Source of the DNA: Actinoplanes liguriensis
Lineage (GTDB): Bacteria > Actinomycetota > Actinomycetes > Mycobacteriales > Micromonosporaceae
Length of the DNA stretch: 7,561 nucleotides
Direction: 5' to 3'
Assembly: GCA_000715855.1 (NCBI GenBank)
Contig: KL571225.1
Span: 7,104-14,664, forward strand
Shown: piece by piece, positions 1 to 4,899 of the stretch
How the letters are laid out: every line of letters begins with the position of its first letter
Position numbering within the stretch: position 1 is the stretch's first letter
Program-made: the position numbers and the translations under genes
Notes under the pieces: model-generated
Seen by the model: only the letters and a program-made list of their open reading frames with translations
What the model was told of the DNA's origin: nothing
The model's database searches: none

Positions 1-542
1 CCAGCCGGCCGACGCCGCCACCCCCACCCGGCAGTATCGCCGTCACCACGCCGGCGACCCCACCGGTCACGGCGAGCGGCTCACCGAAGCCCAGCCGGAC
101 CACCACGCCCCAGAAGCCCCACCGGTCCCCGTCGTCGGCACCGCCACCCTCGTCGCCCGCCGCCTCGCCGCTCTGGGCCGACGGCTCGGTCGTGGTCGGC
201 GGCAAGACCCAGGCCAGCAGCGTGGTGACGATCAGGACGAGCGAGACGCTGACCGCCCTGGACGTGACCGTCCGGCTGGCGCGGACCGCCGAGCTGGTCT
301 CCCGGGGCGGCAGCCAGCAGGTGCCCGGAGCGAGTGTGAACAGCAACGTCACCGAGGAGGCGGACGCGCTGGTCTTCCACTTCACGCTGTCGTCGGGGGA
401 CACGATCGAGCCGGGGACGTACACGTTCTCCGCCCGGTACACGTACGCCGAGGGTGGCCGGGACGCCGGAGCGGACACCTACGCCGTGACCGCGACCGGC
501 GGATCCGGGGCCGCGCTGACGGCCGGCGGCGACTTCGGCTGA
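1..542 (+). CDS. Secreted or surface protein, C-terminal part (5' end outside window)
   Basis: The reading frame is open from base 3 to the TGA at 540-542, giving 179 residues with no convincing start, so the gene begins upstream of the window. The first ~60 residues are a low-complexity Pro/Ser/Thr/Ala linker (PTPPPPP, TTPATPP, SSAPPPSSP), typical of an extended, often glycosylated spacer outside the cell. From about residue 61 (PLWADGS) the composition changes to alternating hydrophobic/polar strands (VVTIRTS, LTALDVTVRLA, ALVFHFTLSSGD, PGTYTFSARYTYAEGGRDAG), suggesting a small beta-sandwich domain of ~110 residues that ends the protein. There is no cysteine, membrane anchor or sorting signal in the visible part. 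I recognise the general style from Micromonosporaceae extracytoplasmic proteins but cannot name the family. The GTG at 192, inside the frame, would cut off the linker and is not a likely start. Function unknown. Confidence 0.7.
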   Translation, partial: SRPTPPPPPGSIAVTTPATPPVTASGSPKPSRTTTPQKPHRSPSSAPPPSSPAASPLWADGSVVVGGKTQASSVVTIRTSETLTALDVTVRLARTAELVSRGGSQQVPGASVNSNVTEEADALVFHFTLSSGDTIEPGTYTFSARYTYAEGGRDAGADTYAVTATGGSGAALTAGGDFG

Positions 543-544
543 GG

Positions 545-573
545 TTGTCCACACCCCTGGCCGGTTGTCCACA
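545..573 (+). promoter_or_regulatory. Pair of DnaA boxes (TTGTCCACA x2)
   Basis: Two exact copies of TTGTCCACA lie at 545-553 and 565-573, in the same orientation, start-to-start 20 bp apart (about two helical turns, so the same DNA face). Each is preceded by GG, so the direct repeat is GGTTGTCCACA. TTGTCCACA is the preferred DnaA-binding 9-mer of high-GC actinobacteria. The pair lies just after the stop of the upstream gene and 42 bp before the GNAT start, in a 72-bp gap. A 6-bp inverted repeat, CCCCTG (554-559) with CAGGGG (572-577), overlaps the second box. Two boxes are far fewer than in an actinobacterial oriC, so a DnaA-responsive promoter or a DnaA-titrating site is more likely. Binding is inferred from the motif only. 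Confidence 0.6.
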
Positions 574-614
574 GGGGAAATCCGGCGTCCAGGTAGCTGT
601 GGCAGCATCGCGGT

Positions 615-1121
615 ATGCCCGAGTTGACGGTACGGCCGATGGCCGAGGACGAGTTCACCGAGTGGCACGAGAGTGTCATGCGGTCATATTCGGAGGCCCA
701 GGCCGCAGCCGGCTCCGGCACGTTCGAGGAGAACCTCGGCCGCACCCGGGAGGGTCAGGAGGCCCTGCTCCCGAGCGGGATGGCGACCCCGGGGATGCTG
801 TTCCTGCACGGCGTGCGGGAGGACGACGTCGTGGTCGGCTCGATGTGGATCGGGCTGGTGCACCCGCGCGGCATCCAGGACTGCGCGTTCCTCTACGAGA
901 TCGCCGTCGACGAGCAGTTCCAGGGCGAGGGTTACGGCCGGGCGCTGCTGACCGCCGGCGAGGAGATCGTCCGCGAGCACGGCCTGAGCGCCCTCGAGCT
1001 GAACGTCTTCGGCGACAACGACCGCGCGATCCGGCTCTACGAGACCTCGAACTACCGCGTGATCACCCAGCAGATGCGCAAGGACCTCGGGTCAGGAGGG
1101 GGTGGTGATCATGAGCGCTGA
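615..1121 (+). CDS. GNAT-family N-acetyltransferase
   Basis: This 168-residue protein has the single-domain GNAT layout. The acetyl-CoA pyrophosphate-binding loop (motif A, Q/R-x-x-G-x-G/A) is QGEGYG at residues 103-108, after the beta-4 strand CAFLYEIAVDEQF and before helix ALLTAGEEIVREHG. Motif B follows: LELNVFGDNDRAIRLYETSNY at about 127-147, where Tyr142 is the usual general-acid position. GNAT enzymes move the acetyl group from acetyl-CoA to an amine. The substrate, whether a small molecule, antibiotic, peptide or protein N-terminus, cannot be told from sequence. The ATG at 615 gives the expected N-terminus (ELTVRPM), but no Shine-Dalgarno sequence is visible before it, so a short or leaderless message is possible. 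The last 10 codons, including a GSGGGG stretch, overlap the convergent STAS gene. The protein is cytosolic, with no signal peptide. Confidence 0.9.
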   Translation: MPELTVRPMAEDEFTEWHESVMRSYSEAQAAAGSGTFEENLGRTREGQEALLPSGMATPGMLFLHGVREDDVVVGSMWIGLVHPRGIQDCAFLYEIAVDEQFQGEGYGRALLTAGEEIVREHGLSALELNVFGDNDRAIRLYETSNYRVITQQMRKDLGSGGGGDHER

Positions 1122-1421
1122 GCGCAGACCGGTGATGTCCAGCACCCGCATCAGGAAGTCACCCACGTTGGCGAGCGCCAGCACCGACTGGTTGTGCTGC
1201 GCCTTGCGGCTGAGCACCACCAGCGTGCCCAGGCCCTGGGAGTCACAGAAGGTGATACCGGCCATGTCCAGCACGATGCGGGTCGGCGGATCAGCAGCCA
1301 GGACGTCGTTGACGAGGGCCGAGAGTTCGGTGACGGTGAGCACGTCGATCTCCCCGGCGAGCAGCATGGTCATCTCGTCCGGGGCGGTCTGAACCGTGAT
1401 GGACAGCTCGGCTCGCTCCAC
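1092..1421 (-). CDS. STAS-domain anti-sigma-factor antagonist (SpoIIAA/RsbV-like)
   Basis: A 109-residue single STAS domain. The N-terminal strand pair is LSITVQTAPDEMTMLLAGEID (6-26), followed by the helix VTELSALVNDVLAA, the strand RIVLDMAGITFCDS and the signature DSQGLGTLVVL at 60-70. Ser61 is where SpoIIAA/RsbV-type antagonists are phosphorylated by their anti-sigma kinase. In the known partner-switching mechanism the unphosphorylated form binds the kinase and frees the sigma factor. No kinase, phosphatase or sigma gene is in the window, so the partners are unknown. I start it at the GTG at 1421-1419. On the minus strand TAGGCT (1433-1428) lies 6 bases before this GTG and could be the -10 box of a leaderless transcript; GAGG lies further back, too far for a good ribosome site. 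The 3' end overlaps the GNAT gene by 30 bp. Sequence just upstream is interrupted by the suspicious element at 1442-1468. Confidence 0.9.
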   Translation of the reverse strand: MERAELSITVQTAPDEMTMLLAGEIDVLTVTELSALVNDVLAADPPTRIVLDMAGITFCDSQGLGTLVVLSRKAQHNQSVLALANVGDFLMRVLDITGLRSALMITTPS

Positions 1422-1427
1422 GCGGCC

Positions 1428-1433
1428 AGCCTA
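1428..1433 (-). promoter_or_regulatory. Possible -10 box for the STAS gene
   Basis: Read on the minus strand this is TAGGCT, matching the TAnnnT core of housekeeping actinobacterial -10 elements, with 6 bases between it and the GTG start. That spacing suits leaderless transcription. No -35 element is visible at 16-18 bp. That position now falls inside the mosaic-end-like palindrome, so the native upstream sequence may be missing from this assembly. Confidence 0.3.
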
Positions 1434-1441
1434 TCCTCTTG

Positions 1442-1468
1442 CTGTCTCTTATAGTGTATAAGAGACAG
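1442..1468. other. Tn5 mosaic-end-like palindrome; probable library-adapter artefact or assembly join
   Basis: The sequence is CTGTCTCTTATA (1442-1453), GTG (1454-1456), TATAAGAGACAG (1457-1468): a perfect 12-bp inverted repeat around 3 bases. Bases 1454-1468 match 15 of the 19 bases of the engineered Tn5 mosaic end AGATGTGTATAAGAGACAG, and 1442-1453 match the first 12 bases of its reverse complement. Two mosaic ends tail to tail make the known mate-pair junction adapter; this looks like that adapter with its middle collapsed. The element is about one-third GC in DNA that is roughly 70% GC. No 9-bp target duplication flanks it (ATCCTCTTG on the left, GTCGAACCG on the right) and there is no transposase. 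A natural operator is possible, but the exact match to a synthetic sequence makes an artefact more likely. Confidence 0.8.
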
Positions 1469-1488
1469 GTCGAACCGGGCTGATCCGG

Positions 1489-1505
1489 ACATCATCCGGT
1501 GATGT
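1489..1505. repeat. Short inverted repeat upstream of hemL (possible operator)
   Basis: ACATCA (1489-1494) and TGATGT (1500-1505) form a perfect 6-bp inverted repeat around TCCGG, 54 bp before the preferred hemL start. Such a dyad could bind a dimeric regulator of the haem/cytochrome operon. It is short, has no T-run after it, and I recognise no known regulator consensus, so this is tentative. Confidence 0.3.
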
Positions 1506-1542
1506 GAACAACCCTCTCAACATAGGCGCCCATGCCCGCTGA

Positions 1543-1548
1543 CAGAAT
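1543..1548 (+). promoter_or_regulatory. Possible -10 box for the hemL operon
   Basis: CAGAAT lies 10 bases before the GTG at 1559 and resembles the actinobacterial -10 element. Transcription from it would begin just before the GTG, giving an almost leaderless hemL message and explaining the lack of a ribosome site there. A -35-like TCAACA (1517-1522) is 20 bp away, longer than ideal, so support is weak. Confidence 0.2.
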
Positions 1549-1558
1549 GGGAACCGCT

Positions 1559-2890
1559 GTGACCACGACATATCCCGCCGCGGATCTTCCGTACCCGGAG
1601 GACGCCCCGGTCTCCCAGGCCCTGTTCGACCGCGCCCAGGCAGTCATCCCCGGCGGGGTGAATTCACCTGTGCGGGCATTCCGCGCGGTCGGTGGCACGC
1701 CGCGGTTCATGGCACAGGGCAGCGGCGCGTGGCTGACCGACGTCGACGGCCGGCGGTATGTGGATCTCGTCTGCTCGTGGGGCCCGCTGATCCACGGCCA
1801 CGCCCACCCCGAGATCATCGCCGCGGTGCAGGAGGCGGCCGCGCTCGGCACCAGCTTCGGCACGCCCACCGCGGGCGAGGTCGACCTGGCCGAGGAGATC
1901 GTCCGGCGCACGTCCATCGACGAGGTGCGGCTGGTCAACTCCGGCACCGAGGCGACGATGACGGCGATCCGGCTGGCCCGTGGCTACACCGGCCGGTCGA
2001 AAGTGGTGAAGTTCGCCGGGTGCTACCACGGCCATGTGGACGCGCTGCTCGCCGCGGCCGGCTCCGGCGTCGCGACGCTCGGGCTGCCCGACTCGCCCGG
2101 GGTCACCGGCGCGGCGGCGTCCGAGACGATCGTCCTGCCGTACAACGACATCGACGCGGTCACCGCGGCCTTCGCTCAGGACGGCGGCGAGATCGCGGCG
2201 ATCATCACCGAGGCCGCCCCGGGCAACATGGGCGTGGTCGCCCCGCGTGACGGCTTCAACCAGCGACTGGCCGAGATCGCCCACGCGAACGGCGCGCTGC
2301 TGATCGTCGACGAGGTGATGACCGGCTTCCGGGTCTCCGCCGGCGGCTGGGCCGGGCTGCACCCGGTCGACGCGGACCTGTTCACCTTCGGCAAGGTGAT
2401 GGGCGGTGGCCTGCCCGCGGCGGCGTTCGGCGGCCGACGGGACATCATGTCCCGCCTCGCCCCGGCCGGCCCGGTCTACCAGGCCGGCACGCTCTCCGGG
2501 AACCCGCTGGCCTGCGCGGCCGGCCTGGCCTCGCTCCGGCTGGCGGACGCGGATGTCTACAAGCGCCTGGACCAGACCGCGATCACGGTCGGCGAGCTCG
2601 CCGTGGCGGAGCTCAACCGGGCCGGGGTGCCGCACCGGATCTCGTACGCCGGAAACATGTTCTCGATCTTCTTCACCGAGAACCCGGTGACCGATTACGA
2701 GTCGGCGAAGACGCAGGATGCCGCGGCGTTCAAGGCGTTCTTCCACACCATGCTGGCGCACGGGGTCTACCTGCCGCCGAGCGCGTTCGAGTCGTGGTTC
2801 GTGTCGACGGCGATCGACGACACGGCAATGGAGCAGATCGCGACCGCGCTGTCACATGCCGCGCCGGCCGCCGCAAGGAGCCAGAGTTGA
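1559..2890 (+). CDS. hemL: Glutamate-1-semialdehyde 2,1-aminomutase
   Basis: HemL is a cytosolic PLP enzyme (class III aminotransferase fold) that converts glutamate-1-semialdehyde to 5-aminolevulinate in the C5 route to haem and other tetrapyrroles. From the GTG at 1559 it has 443 residues, normal for the family. Visible hallmarks are [11 protein letters not shown] at 31-41, the NSGTEA cofactor-phosphate and gating segment at 127-132, GCYHGHVD at 154-161, DEVMTGFR at 251-258 (Asp251 pairs with the PLP ring nitrogen), and [12 protein letters not shown], with Lys279 as the Schiff-base lysine. The frame also opens at ATG 1532 and ATG 1547. I prefer GTG 1559 because the result, [22 protein letters not shown], fits actinobacterial HemL N-termini; no start has a good ribosome site. 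It is the first gene of the operon, and its stop overlaps the next start by 4 bp (TTGA). It probably supplies haem precursor for the cytochrome c genes downstream. Confidence 0.96.
   Translation: MTTTYPAADLPYPEDAPVSQALFDRAQAVIPGGVNSPVRAFRAVGGTPRFMAQGSGAWLTDVDGRRYVDLVCSWGPLIHGHAHPEIIAAVQEAAALGTSFGTPTAGEVDLAEEIVRRTSIDEVRLVNSGTEATMTAIRLARGYTGRSKVVKFAGCYHGHVDALLAAAGSGVATLGLPDSPGVTGAAASETIVLPYNDIDAVTAAFAQDGGEIAAIITEAAPGNMGVVAPRDGFNQRLAEIAHANGALLIVDEVMTGFRVSAGGWAGLHPVDADLFTFGKVMGGGLPAAAFGGRRDIMSRLAPAGPVYQAGTLSGNPLACAAGLASLRLADADVYKRLDQTAITVGELAVAELNRAGVPHRISYAGNMFSIFFTENPVTDYESAKTQDAAAFKAFFHTMLAHGVYLPPSAFESWFVSTAIDDTAMEQIATALSHAAPAAARSQS
2875..2880 (+). promoter_or_regulatory. Ribosome binding site AAGGAG fixing the TTG start of the phosphatase
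   Basis: AAGGAG lies inside the end of hemL with a 6-base spacer before TTG at 2887. This is the strongest ribosome site in the operon. It settles the start against the longer frame opening at GTG 2794, which would add 31 residues encoded inside hemL and lacking family-like sequence. Confidence 0.75.
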
Positions 2891-3543
2891 CCGAGCTGAC
2901 CAAAACCACCGTGCACGTGTTCCGGCACGGTGAGGTCTTCAACCCCACCAAGATCCTGTACGGACGGCTGCCCGACTTCCACCTCTCCGAGCTGGGCCAC
3001 CAGATGGCGAAAGCCGCTGCTCAGGCCCTCTCCGGGCGGGACGTGACGCACGTCGTGGCCAGCCCGCTGGAGCGCGCGCAGGAGACCGCCGCCCCGATCT
3101 CCGCCGAGTTCGAGCTGGAGACGGCGACGGACGTGCGGCTGATCGAGAGCGCGAACTTCTTCGAGGGCAAGCGGGTCTCGGTCGGCGACGGCGCGTTCAG
3201 CAATCCCCGGCACTGGTGGGTGCTGCGCGACCCGATCACCCCGTCCTGGGGCGAGGCCTACCTCGCGATCGCCCAGCGGATGTTCGAGGCCCTGCAGGCG
3301 GCCCGGGTCGCCGCCGAGGGGCACGAAGCGGTCTGTGTCTCCCACCAGCTGCCGATCTGGACACTGCGGAGGTATGTGGAGGGCAAGCGCCTCTGGCACG
3401 ATCCGCGTAAGCGGCAGTGTGGCCTGGCAAGCCTGACCTCGTTCCGCTTCGAGGGGTCCAAGGTGGTCGGCATCGACTACACCGAGCCGGCCGCGCACCT
3501 GGTCGCGCTCTCTGCCACCGCCAAGACCGCCAAGGGAGCCTGA
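2887..3543 (+). CDS. Histidine phosphatase family protein (phosphoglycerate-mutase-like)
   Basis: This 218-residue protein belongs to the two-histidine phosphatase superfamily (branch 1). The catalytic motif RHGE is at residues 13-16, with His14 the expected phospho-acceptor. The second arginine is in SPLERAQET (Arg63), a candidate acid/base glutamate is Glu93 in NFFEG, and the second histidine is His153 in VSHQ. All core residues are present, so it should be active. The segment [17 protein letters not shown] (25-41) is typical of PhoE/GpmB-like members. There is no signal peptide or membrane segment, so it is cytosolic. The rare TTG start is supported by AAGGAG 6 bases upstream and overlaps the hemL stop. 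The M. tuberculosis gene at the same place, Rv0525, is also a phosphoglycerate-mutase-like protein. Its substrate and its link to haem or cytochrome synthesis cannot be read from sequence; glycolytic mutase activity is unlikely. Confidence 0.92.
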   Translation: MTELTKTTVHVFRHGEVFNPTKILYGRLPDFHLSELGHQMAKAAAQALSGRDVTHVVASPLERAQETAAPISAEFELETATDVRLIESANFFEGKRVSVGDGAFSNPRHWWVLRDPITPSWGEAYLAIAQRMFEALQAARVAAEGHEAVCVSHQLPIWTLRRYVEGKRLWHDPRKRQCGLASLTSFRFEGSKVVGIDYTEPAAHLVALSATAKTAKGA

Positions 3544-3544
3544 C

Positions 3545-4102
3545 GTGCGCCGTCTCCTCGCCGTCGTCGTCGCCTCGACCGCTGTCGCCGGCGTCCTGGC
3601 CGGTTGCGGCGGCGGGGAGAACTGGGCGAAGAACTGCACCACCACGAACGGTGTGGTCGAGTGCGACGTGGCCGACCGGCCGCAGGTCGGCGCGGTCACC
3701 GGCGACCTGCTGGACGGCGGGACGTATGACCTCGCCAATGACCGCGGCAAGGTGGTCGTGGTCAACTTCTGGGGCTCCTGGTGCGCGCCGTGCCGCGCCG
3801 AGGCCGGCGACCTGGAGGCGACCTACCAGGCGACGAAGTCGAAGAACGTGACGTTCCTCGGGATCAACTCGCGCGACGACAAGGACTCGGCGAAGGCGTT
3901 CGAGAAGGGCCGGGTCACGTACCCGAGCATCTACGACGTCGACGGCGACGTCTCGCTGAAGTTCGACGTGACGCAGACCAGCACCCCGGCCACCCTGATC
4001 CTGGACCGGCAGGGCCGGATCGCTGTCGCGCTGCGCCGATCGACCACCACCGGTGAGCTGCAACCCCTGGTGGAGCGGGTGGCGGCGGAGGCGAACGGCT
4101 GA
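3545..4102 (+). CDS. TlpA/ResA-like thiol-disulfide oxidoreductase lipoprotein
   Basis: A 185-residue membrane-anchored thioredoxin. The N-terminus MRRLLAVVVASTAVAGVLAGC is a lipoprotein signal with lipobox L18-A-G-C21, so the mature protein should be lipid-tethered on the outer face of the membrane. The thioredoxin-like domain spans about 46-183. Its active site is WCAPC (79-83; Cys80 and Cys83) and the cis-proline is P148 in TSTPATLILD, as in TlpA/ResA/DsbE proteins. ResA-type proteins reduce the CXXCH cysteines of apocytochrome c before haem attachment. Between CcdA and the phosphatase, that role fits well. Two further cysteines, C31 and C40, lie before the fold and could pair. The start is GTG 3545, with AAGGGAG (3532-3538) 6 bases ahead and 1 bp after the previous stop. 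M. tuberculosis Rv0526 is the positional counterpart. It could be called resA, but orthology is not proven. Confidence 0.93.
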   Translation: MRRLLAVVVASTAVAGVLAGCGGGENWAKNCTTTNGVVECDVADRPQVGAVTGDLLDGGTYDLANDRGKVVVVNFWGSWCAPCRAEAGDLEATYQATKSKNVTFLGINSRDDKDSAKAFEKGRVTYPSIYDVDGDVSLKFDVTQTSTPATLILDRQGRIAVALRRSTTTGELQPLVERVAAEANG

Positions 4103-4899
4103 TGGGCAGCACCTTCCACGACGCCGCGATCAGCGCCCCGCTGCTGCTGGCCATCGGCGCGGCCCTGATCGCCGGCCTGGTCAGCATTCTCTCGCCGTGC
4201 GTGCTGCCGCTCGTCCCGGGCTACATCGCCTACGTGACCGGTCTGGCCGGCTCGGATCTGGAAGCCGTCGTCGGCACCTCCACGGAAGCGGAGGCGACCG
4301 GTTCCCGCACAGCCCTGAAGAGCCGCGTGCTCGCCGGCAGCCTGCTCTTCGTGCTCGGCTTCTCGGTGGTGTTCTCGCTGGTGGTCACGCTGGTGGCCAA
4401 CGTCGCGTTCACCCTGCAGACCAACCGGGACACGCTGAACCTGATCCTCGGCGTGCTGATCATCCTGCTCGGCGTGATCTACCTGGGCTGGATCCCGGGG
4501 CTGCAGCGGGAGGCCCGGATCAGCAAGCTCCCGGCGGCCGGCCTGCTCGGCGCCCCGGTGTTCGGCGCGATCTTCGCGGTGTCCTGGCTCCCGTGCACCG
4601 GCCCGACCCTGGGCGCGGTGATCGGCCTGGCCACCACGACCGGCAGCACCGACCGCGCGGTGATCCTGGCGCTCGCCTTCAGCCTGGGGCTGGGCGTCCC
4701 GTTCATCCTGTTCGGGCTCTTCTTCCGCAAGCTGATCGGCGTCTTCAAGGCGATCCGGCGCAACAGCCGCTGGGTGACCCGGGTCGGCGGCGTGCTGCTG
4801 ATCGCGGTCGGGATCACCTTGGTCAGTGGTCAGTGGCTGGTCTTCCTGGCCTGGCTGCAGACGACCTTCCCCTTCTTCGGCGACGGGACGCTGCTGTGA
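4102..4899 (+). CDS. ccdA: Cytochrome c biogenesis protein CcdA (transmembrane thiol electron carrier)
   Basis: A 265-residue, roughly six-helix membrane protein (about 14-34, 76-100, 111-133, 147-175, 186-208 and 229-258). The two conserved cysteines of the CcdA/DsbD-beta family are present: Cys33 in LSPCVLPLVPGY in helix 1 and Cys165 in SWLPCTGPTLGAV in helix 4. These exchange thiol electrons, taking reducing power from cytoplasmic thioredoxin and delivering it to the extracytoplasmic TlpA/ResA-like protein, here encoded directly upstream. The loop between helices 1 and 2 carries an Ala/Glu/Thr-rich stretch (51-72). The ATG at 4102 shares one base with the preceding TGA (TGATG), and GGAGG at 4087-4091 is an acceptable ribosome site 10 bases away. 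The stop overlaps the next GTG by 4 bp. M. tuberculosis Rv0527 is the positional counterpart. Confidence 0.95.
   Translation: MGSTFHDAAISAPLLLAIGAALIAGLVSILSPCVLPLVPGYIAYVTGLAGSDLEAVVGTSTEAEATGSRTALKSRVLAGSLLFVLGFSVVFSLVVTLVANVAFTLQTNRDTLNLILGVLIILLGVIYLGWIPGLQREARISKLPAAGLLGAPVFGAIFAVSWLPCTGPTLGAVIGLATTTGSTDRAVILALAFSLGLGVPFILFGLFFRKLIGVFKAIRRNSRWVTRVGGVLLIAVGITLVSGQWLVFLAWLQTTFPFFGDGTLL

Noticed and set aside
554..577. CCCCTG/CAGGGG hairpin as terminator of the upstream gene
   Set aside because: It has only a 6-bp stem with a 12-base loop and no T-run, and it overlaps a perfect DnaA box, so a terminator is weakly supported.
545..1108. Plus-strand frame of 187 codons overlapping the GNAT gene
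   Set aside because: It is the alternate frame of the GNAT gene, Arg-rich and without domain features; the frame at 615-1121 has clear acetyl-CoA binding motifs.
1442..1468. Natural Tn5-like insertion remnant or transcription terminator
   Set aside because: There is no transposase and no 9-bp target duplication, and the match is to the engineered mosaic end rather than to natural IS50 ends. It could fold as a hairpin, but the synthetic match explains it better.
1664..2761. Minus-strand open frame of 365 codons across hemL
   Set aside because: It is Arg/Gly/His-rich without any domain pattern and lies wholly opposite the well-conserved hemL; long antisense frames are expected at this GC content.
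4053..4895. In-frame upstream extension of resB (possible CcdA-overlapping fusion)
   Set aside because: The extension is an Arg/Gly/Pro-rich translation of ccdA in the wrong frame, without a ribosome site; GTG 4896 overlaps the ccdA stop as expected for coupling.
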